Source of the DNA: Schistocephalus solidus
Taxonomy: Eukaryota; Platyhelminthes; Cestoda; Diphyllobothriidea; Diphyllobothriidae
Direction: 5' to 3'
Assembly (NCBI GenBank): GCA_017591395.1
Contig: WEDG01000247.1
Coordinates: 1 to 64,000, forward strand
Length of the DNA stretch: 64,000 bases
In this document: positions 43,756 to 55,599 of the stretch, in pieces
How the letters are laid out: every line of letters begins with the position of its first letter
Numbering within the stretch: position 1 is the stretch's first letter
Notes under the pieces: model-generated
The model's input: only the letters and a program-made list of their open reading frames with translations
What the model was told of the DNA's origin: nothing
Database searches by the model: none
Made by a program: the position numbers and the translations under genes

Positions 43756-46450
43756 GGATGAATGAATGGGTGAAGATTCCGGCTTCAACGTGGGATTTTG
43801 GCTGCAAAGAACAGGTTTCGAAACCAGCATCTTGTTGACTGAAAAGAAATCTGGGAGGTTGCAAGATCAGAATCCATTTGAATTATGCTGTTTCTTGAAT
43901 GTCATCACTTCATGTTCGGAGTTTGATTATGAAGGGGACTTCCATTTCTCCAATAATAGAGTGCAATTTCTTTCATCTCGTTCCATGAAATGTGAAGGAC
44001 TCGATGATAACTCAGTAATCACCGGCTGTAATCGAATCCGGTTTATCGACTTATGGTGTTTCAACCATTCTTTCTTGGACTGGTTCTCAACATCTGGGGC
44101 TTTTATCACTAGGGATTCTTACATTCCTAAAATGAACAACCTGTATCTGGCAGGCTATGGAGTCCATGAGCTTGGAGAATGCATTCCCACCACTTCAATC
44201 GCCCTCTTCTGATGACAATCCTGGGTTCAAGTTGTTTTCATGGCTCCCACCCTGTGGTGGCACTGGCTCCATCCACGGTGCCTCCATGCCAACCATTCGT
44301 TTCCAGTTGGCAGATTGGGAGAAACAATTAAAGCTATAAATACTATGCGTTTCCATGGAATTGGATTCTTTGGTGACATGATGGAGGAACAGGTTTCAGC
44401 ATCATGGGTGATGGAACCTGTATACTCGTTTGGTGGTCCCACAGGTGTGGGGCGCAGCCTCCCCATCTTCCAAGATGTTTGGAGTGCCAACTCTGGAGTG
44501 GGAATCACATTTAGAATCATCTCCCATATAAATCGCTCAAATTCCATTTCAAAACCTGTGCAGGTGTCAAACCAGGGATAAAATGGTGTTTGGTGGTGGT
44601 AAAATGATGATGATGGTAGTAGTGTGATGATGATGTGTGGTGATGATGGTAGTATTCGTGGCCGTAGAAATGATGATAGTAAATAGGTGATGGGACGGTT
44701 TTGTGGCGATGGTGTGGTGGTGGGTGTGATGATGGTGGTGGTGATGGTGACAGTGATGGGTTGCAGTGTCATATATGGTAAATGGTGGTGGATGATCAGT
44801 GGTAAATGATGATGGTATTGATGAAATCATTCATTAAGTGATGATGATGATGATAGTGATGATGATGATAAATGGTCGTGATAAATGATAAATGATAATG
44901 ATAAATCAAATGATAAATGATGATGATAATGACAATGACAGAAGGTTGATAAATCCACCCTGAATGAATGTTAATGGGATGGGATCAGAAATATCAGTTT
45001 CGATAATCAAATTTTCAAAGATCAATGATCAATCACTGTAATTGAACAGAATCAGGATTCAATCAAGTCATAAAATAATGATTGTGATAAATCATTAATT
45101 AACTCATTCAATGAATGATGATGATAAATGATGATGGCTTGATGTCATGGAATGATCGATAAATGATGATATTGATGATGATAAGTAAATGATAAATGAT
45201 AAATGATGATGATGATAAATAAATGGAATATCATTAAATGATGATAAATGATAAATAATGATGATCGATGATGATGATGATAAATGATGATAAATGATAT
45301 TGATAAATGATATTAAATGATAAATGATGATGGTATCAAATGATGATGATGATATAAATGAGGATGATAAATAAATAAATGATGATGATAATCAAATCGT
45401 CATCAATGATAATGATAATGATGATCGTCAATAAATGATGATAAATGATAAATAAATGATAAATAAATGATGATAAATCGTCGTCAATGAAGTAAATAAA
45501 TGATGATAAATGGAATGATGATGATATATAAACTAAAGGGATCAAATCATCCACCCTAAATGACATCATCTATATCCGGGCTTGGAATGAAATGAAAAAT
45601 GATTTTTGAAATATGATTTTCAAAATTATGGATCATAAATCATATGAAATAGAATGATCGATTCAATCAAATTCTCATCATATTGCTAGCTTGAATAGAA
45701 AATTTTCATAATGATATTCAATTCAATTCCTTTCATTATCATTCAATCTAATTAGTTCAGCCCCGATCAGAAATAATATGGTTCTCAATCTGATTCCCTA
45801 TTCCTGAAATCAGTCAGCCTCTCAAGATTCGATCTAATTATCATCGTTGTAAGAATCTTCAAAACTGTATGGTATAATGAGTAGTGAGCACTTGGGATGT
45901 TCCATCTAATGGAATGCAGTGGTTAAGTCCATGTTGCATAGAAAGAATGAACGTCAACAAAGATCATCAACCCTAAGAAGAGTCCGTTCTTCAGATGGTC
46001 AAATGTGGGACTTCAGCTTTTCAAATGGTGTTCAGGGAAAATGGGCTTGATCAGTTTTAGTACCTTCTCGAAATAGTGATGGTTCTGAAAGTCAGTTCTC
46101 CCTCTGGCATTTTGTCTGGTTCTTGAACTTTGTGCATTCCAGACTTTCTGGAAACTCCCTGTCTGATATCAGAATATAAACTGGATTAAAATTCAAAATA
46201 GAGAATCCTTCTGTCAAATGGTTTTCATAGATTCCAATTCAGCAGACTATAATTAAATACAAAGAAATTATCACCCCTCAACATACTTCAAGTTCTGTAG
46301 TCCTTCAGTCCATTTCCAGTCATGTGTGTGTGCATGGTCAGAGACAATGCTTTCATTTGCAGTGATTCAAATTTAATCAAAAAGGTCCTTCATTCACCGT
46401 GAAGAATCGTCCTTGAATGCGTCTCAAAATATCGCTCAATTTGGACTTCC
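43756..46450. other. Compositional island with (ATGATGATAA)-type low-complexity core
   Basis: The sequence style changes at about 43756 and reverts near 46450. A 148-codon + frame at 43766-44212 matches nothing I recognise. 44580-45545 is dominated by ATGATG and ATAAATG repeats on the + strand. No mobile-element proteins and no repeats shared with the rest of the window were seen. Confidence 0.45.
44580..45545. repeat. ATGATG/ATAAATG simple-sequence tract
   Basis: Nearly 1 kb of imperfect ATGATG, GATAAATG and TGATGG units; the first ~250 bp are richer in GGTGATGG. Confidence 0.9.
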
Positions 46451-47384
46451 TTCAAATGGTGTCAGCGTCGTGCACTGATGACCTCATTTTTGTTGTTCGA
46501 ATAAACAATTAGGGTTAAAATATAGCATATAATGTGTGAACTAGGCCAATCGACGTACATATAAGAGGATTCACATGCAAACGGAGAGCAGAAAAGATGG
46601 TGACTTAATTTCAAAAGCCCGCCCATCTTCAATTTCGCCTTGGTAAAACAAAAATACTGGTCAACAGGTTTATTCCTCCGTTTTGTGGCAAAAACGCCAG
46701 CAATTTGCACAAAAAATTATAAAGCGAAGTTCTCTGGTTGCTTTTTGATAAAAATGCGATTCCTTACCTTTGCCCTCATCTGAGTTTCATTGGAGTAAGA
46801 TCGAAATTTCCAGTTCCTGTGGGAATTTATTTGAAACCTTTTTTGCTTATATCAATGTTCTTTTACAGCACAACATACAAAAACTATAGTCTTTGCTCTG
46901 TTATATTAAATAGATATAGAAGTTATTCAATGTCCAGCAAACTCCGATTTCACCCAAATCCTGCCTGTTTTCATTCCATATAAAAGATTGAACATGTAGA
47001 TAAAGGCTTTCTGAGTCTCAAAGCAACTCAATCAACCAAAAATAACAAGACCAAATGCACGCTAAACTACTTGGCCAAATTTGGATCACACATTGCATGA
47101 GTTAGGTTACCTACTGAACTTTGAGTGCCCCCTAAACGGGCCACGTGGTAGATGCGCTGGACCCACACGTGGGTCCACATCAAGGTAAGGCAAGTGTTAT
47201 TTGGAATGAGCTCGTATAACAAATGCCGAACATGGGGGTTGCGCGTGCCCAACACGGGCACTCATAGATGCAGGCTCATGCCAGACCCGGATCTCCCACT
47301 CCGTGGGAGATGCTTCAATTGCGCCCGACCCCACCTCCGGGCTTCTTGACTATGCCTTGACACCGGGCCCAGGCGGATAAGGCA
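46451..47384. other. Intergenic, no gene seen
   Basis: 46560-46720 loosely resembles 10560-10640 (TTCAAAAGCCCG block). 47140-47340 is GC-richer with an ACCCACACGTGGGTCC palindrome near 47160. No supported gene. Confidence 0.35.
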
Positions 47385-47500
47385 AGAGAGAGTGCGATAG
47401 ATGCAGTGCAAGTCTTTTATCACTTACCATTAATTTGCGCACAAGTCATCGTCCCTGTGGAGCATACGGTGGACATCGTCGGATTACGACGGCAGAACTG
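47385..47500 (+). repeat. Dispersed repeat family X copy
   Basis: Holds TGTGGAGCATACGGTGGACA at about 47456 in direct orientation to 26816, preceded by an inverted TAGATGCAGTGCAAGTCTTT block. The blocks of this family are shuffled in orientation between copies. Confidence 0.5.
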
Positions 47501-47859
47501 ACTGTATTTGGAGTTAATTTGTTTGCTTATTTATTGGCCGGGTTTGAACTATATCGGCTGAGCTTCAGGCGTTTTTAGTGTACGCGGTGGGTAACTTCGG
47601 GTTGGTGTGTGCCCGTTGTCCTATACGGAGAGCTGACGTTGTTTGTGCTACGCTCACCCAAGTCTCTTGTATGCGGTCGTCTAGGCAGCCCGGCGACAAT
47701 TAGTTAGCGTAAGGCCCACAGGAAAAATCGATTAACCTGGTGGATACTTCTACCTCGCCCCCCCCCCTCTACTCTGGCAGGCTTGAGTGGGTTTTATTTC
47801 TAGAATTTACAGGAGCCTAGCTGTAGTGACGCAACGCCGTGCAAATGTTTCACGTGCGC

Positions 47860-48150
47860 ACCAGCGACTGTGTGGTCCTGGCCAATCGCGGCTGTCCAAT
47901 CTGACCAATCCTCTTCACGGCTGACTAACAAATGACCGCGCTGGATACCCTGTGACGACCCGCATAGCCTCACACACTTTGGACGTCGCAGATGCGGCGG
48001 CCGAACGTGACCTCGTAAGACAGTCAACTCATTCCAACCCCTTCTCTGTTAGTTCGGTACAGAATAAACTATCCTCCCAACTGGCGTCCCAATTTTCATC
48101 TCCTTCTACGGGACCGGGACAGAAAGTAGTAGCGGATAGGGTATTCCCTC
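47860..48150 (-). repeat. Dispersed repeat family Y copy
   Basis: Inverse match to 30838-31060 (GGATACCCTGTGACGACCCG region) and direct match to 48790-49080 (TGGCCAATC block, CTTCACGGC, then a TACGGGACCGGGAC-like end). Confidence 0.5.
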
Positions 48151-48789
48151 ATAACTTAAGCTGCTGCTCTATATCCTCCGACGAAAATCATTAATAATGG
48201 TGGGCCATTTACGCCAGTCAAATCAGAAGAAACAAATTTAGCCCCGAGGTGGTGGCTAGAGTTGGACTGTTAATTAAAGTTGCTTAGAAGTTCCCAAGCC
48301 TTATTCGGAACATTAAAACTAAACGCCTTTTATCCCCACAATACTCCCTTTCCTAGAAGAACTGAGTACGAAACACAAAATCGGAGTATAATATATCAAA
48401 TGTAAGCGTAGTGTACAAGTTGGTAACGATCTAGGAACCGGACACGAGGACCACTGCGCGTAGGGCTTGGATCTGGGTGGTACGAGAACATGTGACATTC
48501 CGCTCCCGCGATCACAGCTTGCACTTTGTCTCGTGGCTTTCCTGACCATCTGAGGCTCCTGGTCAAATCGCTACTGGAGCCCCCGCGTCTGGCACCAGCC
48601 AATCAGCGTGTGTCATTAGCTGATTGGCTGCAGGCGACACAGAGCAAAAGCCCAGGTCTCTACGGCGGACAAAAAGCGCACGCCTGCCTAAAGGGACAGC
48701 TTGCCGAATCTTCTGTTCGCTGTGGCCGGGTGTTGAAGCCTGGCCCGGTGAGGGTTGGTATGAGCCGCCTTCAAGCAGTCGATTGAGAC

Positions 48790-49080
48790 TGTAGTGGACC
48801 CAACAACGGGCACCTGTCGCAACGCTGCGTCTCTCGCGAGTACATGCACGGGCGCACCAATGGCCAATCACGGCTGTCGAAACCGGCTACTCATCTTCAC
48901 GGCCGACTCAGGCTGCTGTGACGGCTCTCCCACTGGCACTGGAGACGCCGTGCTCGCGGCTGCCGATGTGTCCGTCTGGCTGCCAACTACTACTAGCCCT
49001 TTATCAAATAGTTTTGTTTAGAATACTACATCCTTCCTGCTGGCATTCAAATTCTTCTCTACCTTTACGGGGCCGTGCCA
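48790..49080 (-). repeat. Dispersed repeat family Y copy
   Basis: Shares CGCAACGCTGCGTCTC and CGCGAGTACATGCACG with the inverted copy at 49930-49990, and the TGGCCAATCACGGCTGTC block with 47880. Confidence 0.5.
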
Positions 49081-49739
49081 TAGAACTCGTAATGGTTTCC
49101 TTATGAATTAAGTTGCCACCAAAAGACCGCATCGGTGCGATCGCCATAGGGGATTTTGAAGTACTTCGCGGCATGCAATAGGCCGGAAAAGGGTCTGTCG
49201 TAGGAAGAATACTATAGAACACGTTAGAAAATTAGGGTCAATAGAAGACTTGATTTCTTGAGCACGTGGAGGGATGTTTGGAAAGTGTGCCGTTACTTGG
49301 CGTAAACTTTGGACGTAGTTAGTACCACCCAGCTCAGCTTAACTTTGACGTGAGTTGAAAAATTTCCGGAGATCCGTGCGGTAGTGCCCCAAACCAGCTC
49401 GGCATCAGTCAGTAGACTGCATTCGCCAGCGATTTACCTCGTTCCGGGAGGGAAATCGCGGATCTCTGCTAGAATCGCTTCTCCGAACAAGAAGAACTGG
49501 AAGAACTGTCCCGCCCACAACCGGGAATCTACGACTGTATGTATGCCCTGACAAATTTCGTCCCTCTATCGGCATCTACGCCACTCGATATGGAAGACAA
49601 ATCCTACGAAGATCCCCACGCCCTCGGTGGCTTCACATTGGCACAAACCATGCTATCCAGTAGGGATCAGTAACCGTTTGACGGTAGCTTAGGCTCCAGG
49701 GAGACTTAAGCCCTGTCCCAAAGGCAGTGTGACGCTAGT

Positions 49740-50000
49740 TTGATGTTGCACTCTGCACGGAAAGACTGGATTACAGATTGGAACATGTTGGCTGCCGGAC
49801 GAGAGCACAGGTCCGGCGCCGAGAGAGCGCATCCCGAGTGTGAGCAAGTGGGCTCGTCCCAGCACCTTGATCGAGGGCATGGCTGAGTCCGGCCGGTATG
49901 GATAGTCGAGATTTCCCAAAACCAGACTTCCAACGGCGCGCGCGTGCAAGTACTCGCGGGAGACGCAGCGTTGCAACAGGCGCCCTGAGTAGGTCTACTA
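49740..50000 (+). repeat. Dispersed repeat family Y copy
   Basis: Contains GTGCAAGTACTCGCGGGAGA and GACGCAGCGTTGCAACAGG, inverse of 48806-48850. A GGCTGCCGGACGAGAGCAC block resembles GGATGCCGGACGAGGGCAC at 30899. Confidence 0.5.
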
Positions 50001-50334
50001 CAGCTGCAGCAATAGGCGTACGCAGAACATGCCCAATCCCTCAATAACACCTTCTTGCAGCTTTTCAATAGGGAGAAAAGTTGGCTCGAATCTTGCTTTT
50101 CTCACCGGCAGCTGCAGGAATTTGTTTCGTCAGGAGGTGAAGATAGGCAGATGTGTCGCAAAATGTACACTTTATAGTCCGAACTGATCCGTACCCTGCA
50201 TTTTCAAACCCGTAACTGCAATTTCGACAGCGCAAGCAGTCGTCTCCAGGTTCGAAAACCTCAAATAAGTCAAATAATACATTAAAGCACACGTCTGAGT
50301 GCTATTGGATCTCAGTCATAGGAAGAATGTAGGA

Positions 50335-50410
50335 TGGTGATGATGATGATGATGATGATAGATGAGGATGATGATGATGAGGAGGAGGAGGAGGAGGGGG
50401 GAGGAGAAGG
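50335..50410. repeat. GATGAT/GAGGAG microsatellite
   Basis: Simple triplet run with no coding meaning. The flanking 50411-51649 shows no supported gene. Confidence 0.85.
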
Positions 50411-51649
50411 CAGACGTTATAGCCGAACGGGAGAGTCTGTAGGACGTCATTCATGTAATTGATTTAGATGCACAGGCCGAAAACACCAGAATGGTCAGTT
50501 TCCCGCACTTTTGAACTTTAGACATGCAGGCAGTGTCTAGCGATTTGAAAGCAGCAGGTAAGATAAACGCTATCCTTCTGTCCATGGTTGAACGCGATTG
50601 AATTTTACCAAATTCCTGAATATTGATCTGGACTGAATGTGAACTGTGGAGGAGAAAACGGAGGAGGGGAAGGTCACTGGCGTCGGAAATGAATGGAAAA
50701 TAACCGTGGGACAGCGTTCGTGCACATTCTGATAGCACCAGACCCATGCAAGAAACCAGACGGGATCAATAAAGTTTAATTCATCCCATGTAGAGGCCTA
50801 CTATAGCAGAGACTGTGGGAGAAAATTTGACGAAGACTTGATTCATTACGAAATGAGTATACAAAAGGACATATATTTTGTTTCTATGAAATGTATTCGA
50901 GCTTTACCGAAAAACAATTCGAAAGTTCATACTGTTTAATTAGTCATTTTTGTGGAATGTCGTTTTCGCAGGCAGTCGGAAGGAAGTCCCTTCACAAGTC
51001 GGCATCTTTGCGTGACTGAACTATCAAGGCATTCTGCTGCATGATAATTACTCTCATACAACCCTACTAAACTGCTCTTTTCGAATCGAAAACATATTTC
51101 CGAATTTCGGTGGACATTCCATGAGCTAGCACCTCTACTGTACCACAAGTAGCTAACAGTTGTGACTTGGACTGTTACCAGCTGACGAGATAACTCATTC
51201 CACCACTGAAACGATGGTTGGAATGCAACGCCTCATGCACCTTTGCCTCTTGTAGCACGCGTTTGAAGGTTGTCAACTGACGAGATAACACGGTATGGCT
51301 GTAATGGTCCCTTCTTACTGTGGCCTTTATAGTACGGATCTGAAACCTTCGTCATTCCTTGGGGCCTGGTTCTTGCGGAGGTAACGATCAGCACGTGTGT
51401 AGTACGAGAAGATGTGGATTCAACCACTTAACTACATCTTGCCGTCTTTTCCCCTCTACCGTTGAAACTCAGCAGGTTTGAAAGTAATTAATAAAATAGA
51501 GGCAGTGTGAGTCTGAGACACTGATACTCGTAGTTTGTGGTGTTCAAACTGCCGTCTGCCTTTTGGTGGGTACCTTTTTCTATTTTTGTTTCTCGTACAG
51601 TTTTTTTTGTTAATGAGTTTTATTTGATTTCTTTCTCTCTATTTTATCG

Positions 51650-52117
51650 TTATGGGCCGCTACATCCTCTTTTTTCCGCACCGGATTGGCAAGGATTGCA
51701 GAAGTCTACATAAAACGCACCATAACGTTTTGGTTTTGTGGGTTTTTTTAACAGAGGGCTCTTCAGTTTATGTCGTTTATTTTTATAACCATAAGAATTT
51801 CTAAGACATAGTACTTGAGATGGAAAATTCATGAAACCTAAATAATCACCGGAAGTATTAAAGCACTGCAGACCGTAAGGTGTATCTGATTTATCCCCGA
51901 ACAATAATTTTTTTATTTTGCTTATGCATCCGCAAGCTGCGTGTTGCGGTAGCACAGTCCCTAAACGACTCGTGAAATTCTTTTTGCTCGGATTGGTTAG
52001 TCTTGGTCTGGACTCACCGAGTGAATACTGGCCATCAGGCGGAAGTCCAAGGTTGCCGGCGACCAGACCGAAATACTCGATGAAGGAATATTGGTGAGGA
52101 TGAAGTGGTTGTTCCAC
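51650..52117 (-). CDS. Uncharacterised 155-codon frame
   Basis: The longest unexplained open frame outside mobile elements. It has a Pro/Gly-rich start (LGLPPDGQYSLGESRPRLTN), a CGCISKIKKLLFGD segment, a basic KSPLLKKPTKPKR stretch and six cysteines. No family is recognised. It could be a retroelement gag remnant or chance; codon bias is not strong enough to decide. Confidence 0.2.
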   Translation of the reverse strand: MEQPLHPHQYSFIEYFGLVAGNLGLPPDGQYSLGESRPRLTNPSKKNFTSRLGTVLPQHAACGCISKIKKLLFGDKSDTPYGLQCFNTSGDYLGFMNFPSQVLCLRNSYGYKNKRHKLKSPLLKKPTKPKRYGAFYVDFCNPCQSGAEKRGCSGP

Positions 52118-52370
52118 GCCTAGACGGTGTTCGCTTAAGAGCCGGACCTACTGAGAACGTTAGCTCCGGATTACCTGTCTCTGATTTCATTTTTCACGCA
52201 AGAAACTTTCGTCTTTCAGTCACCTGCCCTGTTTCCCGTTAATCCGGTGGGTTCCACTCAGTGGTGAACTTGGCTTTAATTTCCTCGTTTGCTTTTCCCA
52301 GGTTTTCTGCTTTCTCTTTCTGCTCTAGAACTCCTTTAACCACGGTTCCTTAAAAGACAGTTAGTCCTGC

Positions 52371-52607
52371 TTGCAATATTCTCAAAGGGTCCGGCTATTG
52401 TGCTTCCACCACCTAAACAAACTGCAGCAAGCTCAGAAGACACGTTGTCATAGCCTTGAAATTGCTCTGGCCAAAATCGAGTCTGAATGCTATGGCGAGA
52501 ATGATACCTTACAATCTTCTACGATTACTGACTTACAAAGCGACTCTCTTCATCTCCTCGAAACACTGGGCCTTTCCTCCTCCGCATCCACAAACCCCGT
52601 CGCTTAA
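52371..52607 (+). CDS. Possible terminal exon, uncharacterised
   Basis: The frame contains a helical, leucine/glutamine-rich stretch (HHLNKLQQAQKTRC, LEIALAKIESE, LHLLETLGLSSS) and a clean TAA stop. A pyrimidine-rich stretch with an AG lies upstream (about 52300-52360). No partner exon or homology is recognised. Confidence 0.2.
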   Translation: MQYSQRVRLLCFHHLNKLQQAQKTRCHSLEIALAKIESECYGENDTLQSSTITDLQSDSLHLLETLGLSSSASTNPVA

Positions 52608-52679
52608 CGCGTCAGGTATTGAAAATGACTGAGGTTAGGTGCCCGGGGCTGCAATATTGCTACTCAAATGCGGTTTGTG

Positions 52680-53250
52680 AACTGGAGCGAGGGAGAAAGC
52701 GAGAAGGCTCGAGCGAGAGTGAAAAGGGAAGAAGAAAATGAGGGAGGAGATAAATAGGGGGTGGGACAGAAAGAAGGCAAAGAGGCAGAGAGGAGGGAGA
52801 GAGAGAGAGAGAAAGATGCAGGCAGAGGGGTGGGGAGAATGGAGGAGAGCGAGGCAAGGAGAGATGGGGTGGAGAGGAAAGGAAGGGTGATAGAGGAGAC
52901 AGAAAGAGAGAAGAGAGGAAATAGAGAGGAGCTAGCGAAATAAAAAGGCATAGGCGGAGGTAGAGAGGTGAAAGAGATAGAATGGAGTAAAGAGAGAGGT
53001 AGAATGAAGATGGAAGCAGAGCGTATAAGGAGCATTGGAAGCGAGGGAAGAGCGGATATAGAGACGCAGTGGGAGGGAAGAAGCGATGAAGAAGCCAAAA
53101 GAGAGAAGAACGTGCAGGGTAGAGGGTGTGAGGAGAAAGACTAAATAGAGCTGGAGAAGAGAGCAAGGGAGGGGAAGGAGGGAGGAGGAAGGAGGAAGAA
53201 GAAAGAACAGTGAGAAGATAGCTTAGAGAGAGAGAGAGAGAGAGAGAATA
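52680..53250. repeat. GA-rich (GAGAGG)n tract
   Basis: About 570 bp almost all purine on the + strand, ending with a pure (GA)n. Ser/Leu/Pro-rich frames on the minus strand are translations of this tract. Confidence 0.9.
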
Positions 53251-53354
53251 CAAAGGGACCATGTAAATTTCTCTATCCTTATTTGTAATCTGCGAGGGAA
53301 ATTTTCTTTGTTCAGCACCGTAGGAGCCGTTTCGGGTGTTTTAGTCAGTCAAAA

Positions 53355-53780
53355 TATATATCGATTCGGCCGTCGTAATCCAACGATGTCTTACCGTATG
53401 CTACAGACAAGGGTGGTTCAGGGACGGTGATTTGTGCACAAATTAGTTTTAAGGGATAGTAGACTTTCACTGCATCTGCCTCATTCTCTGTTCTACTACC
53501 CCTTTGGACAAGGTGTCAAGACAGACTCAAGAAAACCGGAGACGGGAGATGGCACAGGACTATGCATTGGAGACCAACACCAAGAAAGAACACAATAACA
53601 CAATAAGAGTCGGCTCGAGTACCAACTGAGCGAGAGTGCCATAAACGCCACATTAAGAACGTGTTATTGCATCCTGACTCTCAGTTCGTCAGTCGTCCAT
53701 TGAACACAAACGCACGTACTGGGATGGCTACGCGGTCCGAGTTATCCCGTTAGTTGCCAACCTTCAAAGTCGCGGCTTTT
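53355..53780 (+). repeat. Dispersed repeat family X copy
   Basis: An inverted GTCGTAATCCAACGATGTCT block (compare 47470), then a direct TAGTAGACTTTCACTGCATC block (compare 26887), then CGTTAGTTGCCAACCTTCAA near 53749 (compare CGTTAGTTGGTAGTATTCAA at 27091). Confidence 0.5.
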
Positions 53781-54127
53781 AAAGCCCAGTGATATTTTCA
53801 AGCGCGTCAGTTTGTCTACGGTGAGGAAAATGCGCTGCGCCATCGGCCTCACTCTCTCCCCCACCCCCATAATCAGACCCCTTTCTGAGCCGGTCAGTTT
53901 GCTAATGAGGGAGTGGGCGCATTGGCTGACAGGCCGGCGTACCCGTCTACGCGCGCCATAGTAAGACTTGGCCCGCTTAACGCGCGCACCAGGATTCATA
54001 TAACCAGGGGGTAAGAAGGAGCCATCGCCGTCTGACTCCCAGTCCACTGATCATCCACTGAACGCACAACACACACTGGGCCGATGGCGTGGTCTGGCGT
54101 AAGCGTCAGATTGGCAGCCTTCCAAGC

Positions 54128-54148
54128 CACGGTTTCTATGAAACCGTG
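54128..54148. repeat. Short perfect hairpin
   Basis: CACGGTTTC and GAAACCGTG around a 3-nt loop, just beyond the 3' end of the ZnF-LINE copy. Confidence 0.8.
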
Positions 54149-54235
54149 ATATTGTCGGGTACATGATGATGGTGAGGGTGTTGTGTATGTATAAGTGGAG
54201 GTATTGTACGATGATGTGGCTTAGCCTACGATGGT

Positions 54236-54995
54236 TTACCACAGGTTGTTGAGGAGGCGCATGTGACCTAATAGGCCCATGCGGTTTGTGAATATGTCAG
54301 AGCATTGGAGGTGGGTGTGGGGACTGTATGTCGGAGCCCCCGGCACTCGTTCGCCAGTCTCAGTATGATGGATTCGCAGATGACCGACCAGGTTGGTGCG
54401 TGAGGTGAAGTTTCGGGTGCAGGAGAAATCATGAGGGGTTGTGGGGTTGTCGTTTGTGGTAGTGGAAGTGGCAGTGGCGGTGAGAATGGCAGGAGCGGAG
54501 GGTGTACGTGGGGTAGAGGTGGTGAATTCCGCTGTCATGGATGAGCATGTGACCGAATAGGTCCCCGCGGTGAGTGAATGCACGGGGGCATTGATGGCAG
54601 TGGATGCGGGAATCTCGGCTGTGGGTTGGTGCTCCAGGCACTGGTTTACCAGTCTCTGTGTGATGGATTCGCAAGTTACCGACCAGGTCGATGCGTGAGG
54701 TGGGTTTGCGGCCACAATAAGGACAGTTTATGCCTGAACCCTTATCACTGCCGGTGGTGGTGACGATGGCGGCAGTGGTGGTTGTGGTGGTGGTAGAGGT
54801 ATCAGGAGAGGAGTATTGGAATGTGGTCACTACGATGGTGGGAGTGGGGGAATTGATGCTAGGGGTGACCGTCGAGCGCTCCAAAGAAGGTTGGCAGAAG
54901 TTGAATTTGTCGGATTGTTGTTGCATTACGTCCGAAGGTGTCCGACCAGGCCGTTTCGCGCGCGAAAGGCGCGTTGACAGCGTGGGCCTGTTGGA
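54236..54995 (-). pseudogene. C-terminal C2H2-like zinc-finger array of ZnF-LINE
   Basis: Five finger-like repeats can be traced over several frames: [38 protein letters not shown] (first His changed to Asn); CHQCPRAFTHRGDLFGHMLIH (complete C-x2-C...H-x3-H, about 54540-54610); FTSRTNLVGHLRIH; and FTNRMGLLGHMRL. Fingers 2 and 4 are followed by a HTETG-type linker. Thr/Ser-rich spacers separate pairs of fingers. The likely role in an intact element is DNA or RNA binding for target choice; that is inference. Confidence 0.75.
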
Positions 54996-55599
54996 AGTGT
55001 TTGGGCATTGACGGTGTTGGTCCGGGGCACTGGGGACTTGCGTGCTGCCCTTTTGGCCTCGGCGGTGGCGATCCGGTTGGCTTCAGAGATTGCTGCCCCT
55101 GTCTTCACTGTCCCTTTCCAGGCCGGTTGTTTGCCGGGTTGATTTATAGTTGCTTCAGAGATTTCTTTAAAGTGTCTTTGTAGTTTTCTTACTTGACTCT
55201 CTTGTCGACGAGAACCCATGGCAACATCTCCATAGAAGAGTCGTTTAGGTAGTCGCTCGTCGTCCATCCTCTCAAGGTGGCAGCTCCAGCGTAGTTGCAG
55301 TTGTTTTACCTGGGCATCGATGCTGAGACTGCCTGTTCGTTCCAGCCCTTCTGTGTCCGGGATCCAGTCTTGCCATCTCAGCTTTAGTTTTCTGCGAAGG
55401 CAGCTGAGGTGGAAGTGGTTGAGCTTCCTTGCCTGCTTTTGATATACCGTCCAAAATAGCGGGGTCGGCAAGGTGGCAGCTTTGTACATCTTGAGTTTGG
55501 TGTTTAGGTGGAGCCCGGGTCGATTCCAGACGATGTTCTGAATTCGTCCAAAGGCTTGACTGGTTTTGGCGATCGAGTGGGCGACCTTATCGTCAATTT

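Noticed and set aside
52660..53262. A 200-codon Ser/Leu/Pro-rich minus-strand frame that looks like a membrane protein
   Set aside because: It is the translation of a GA-rich microsatellite; the other frame is equally open.
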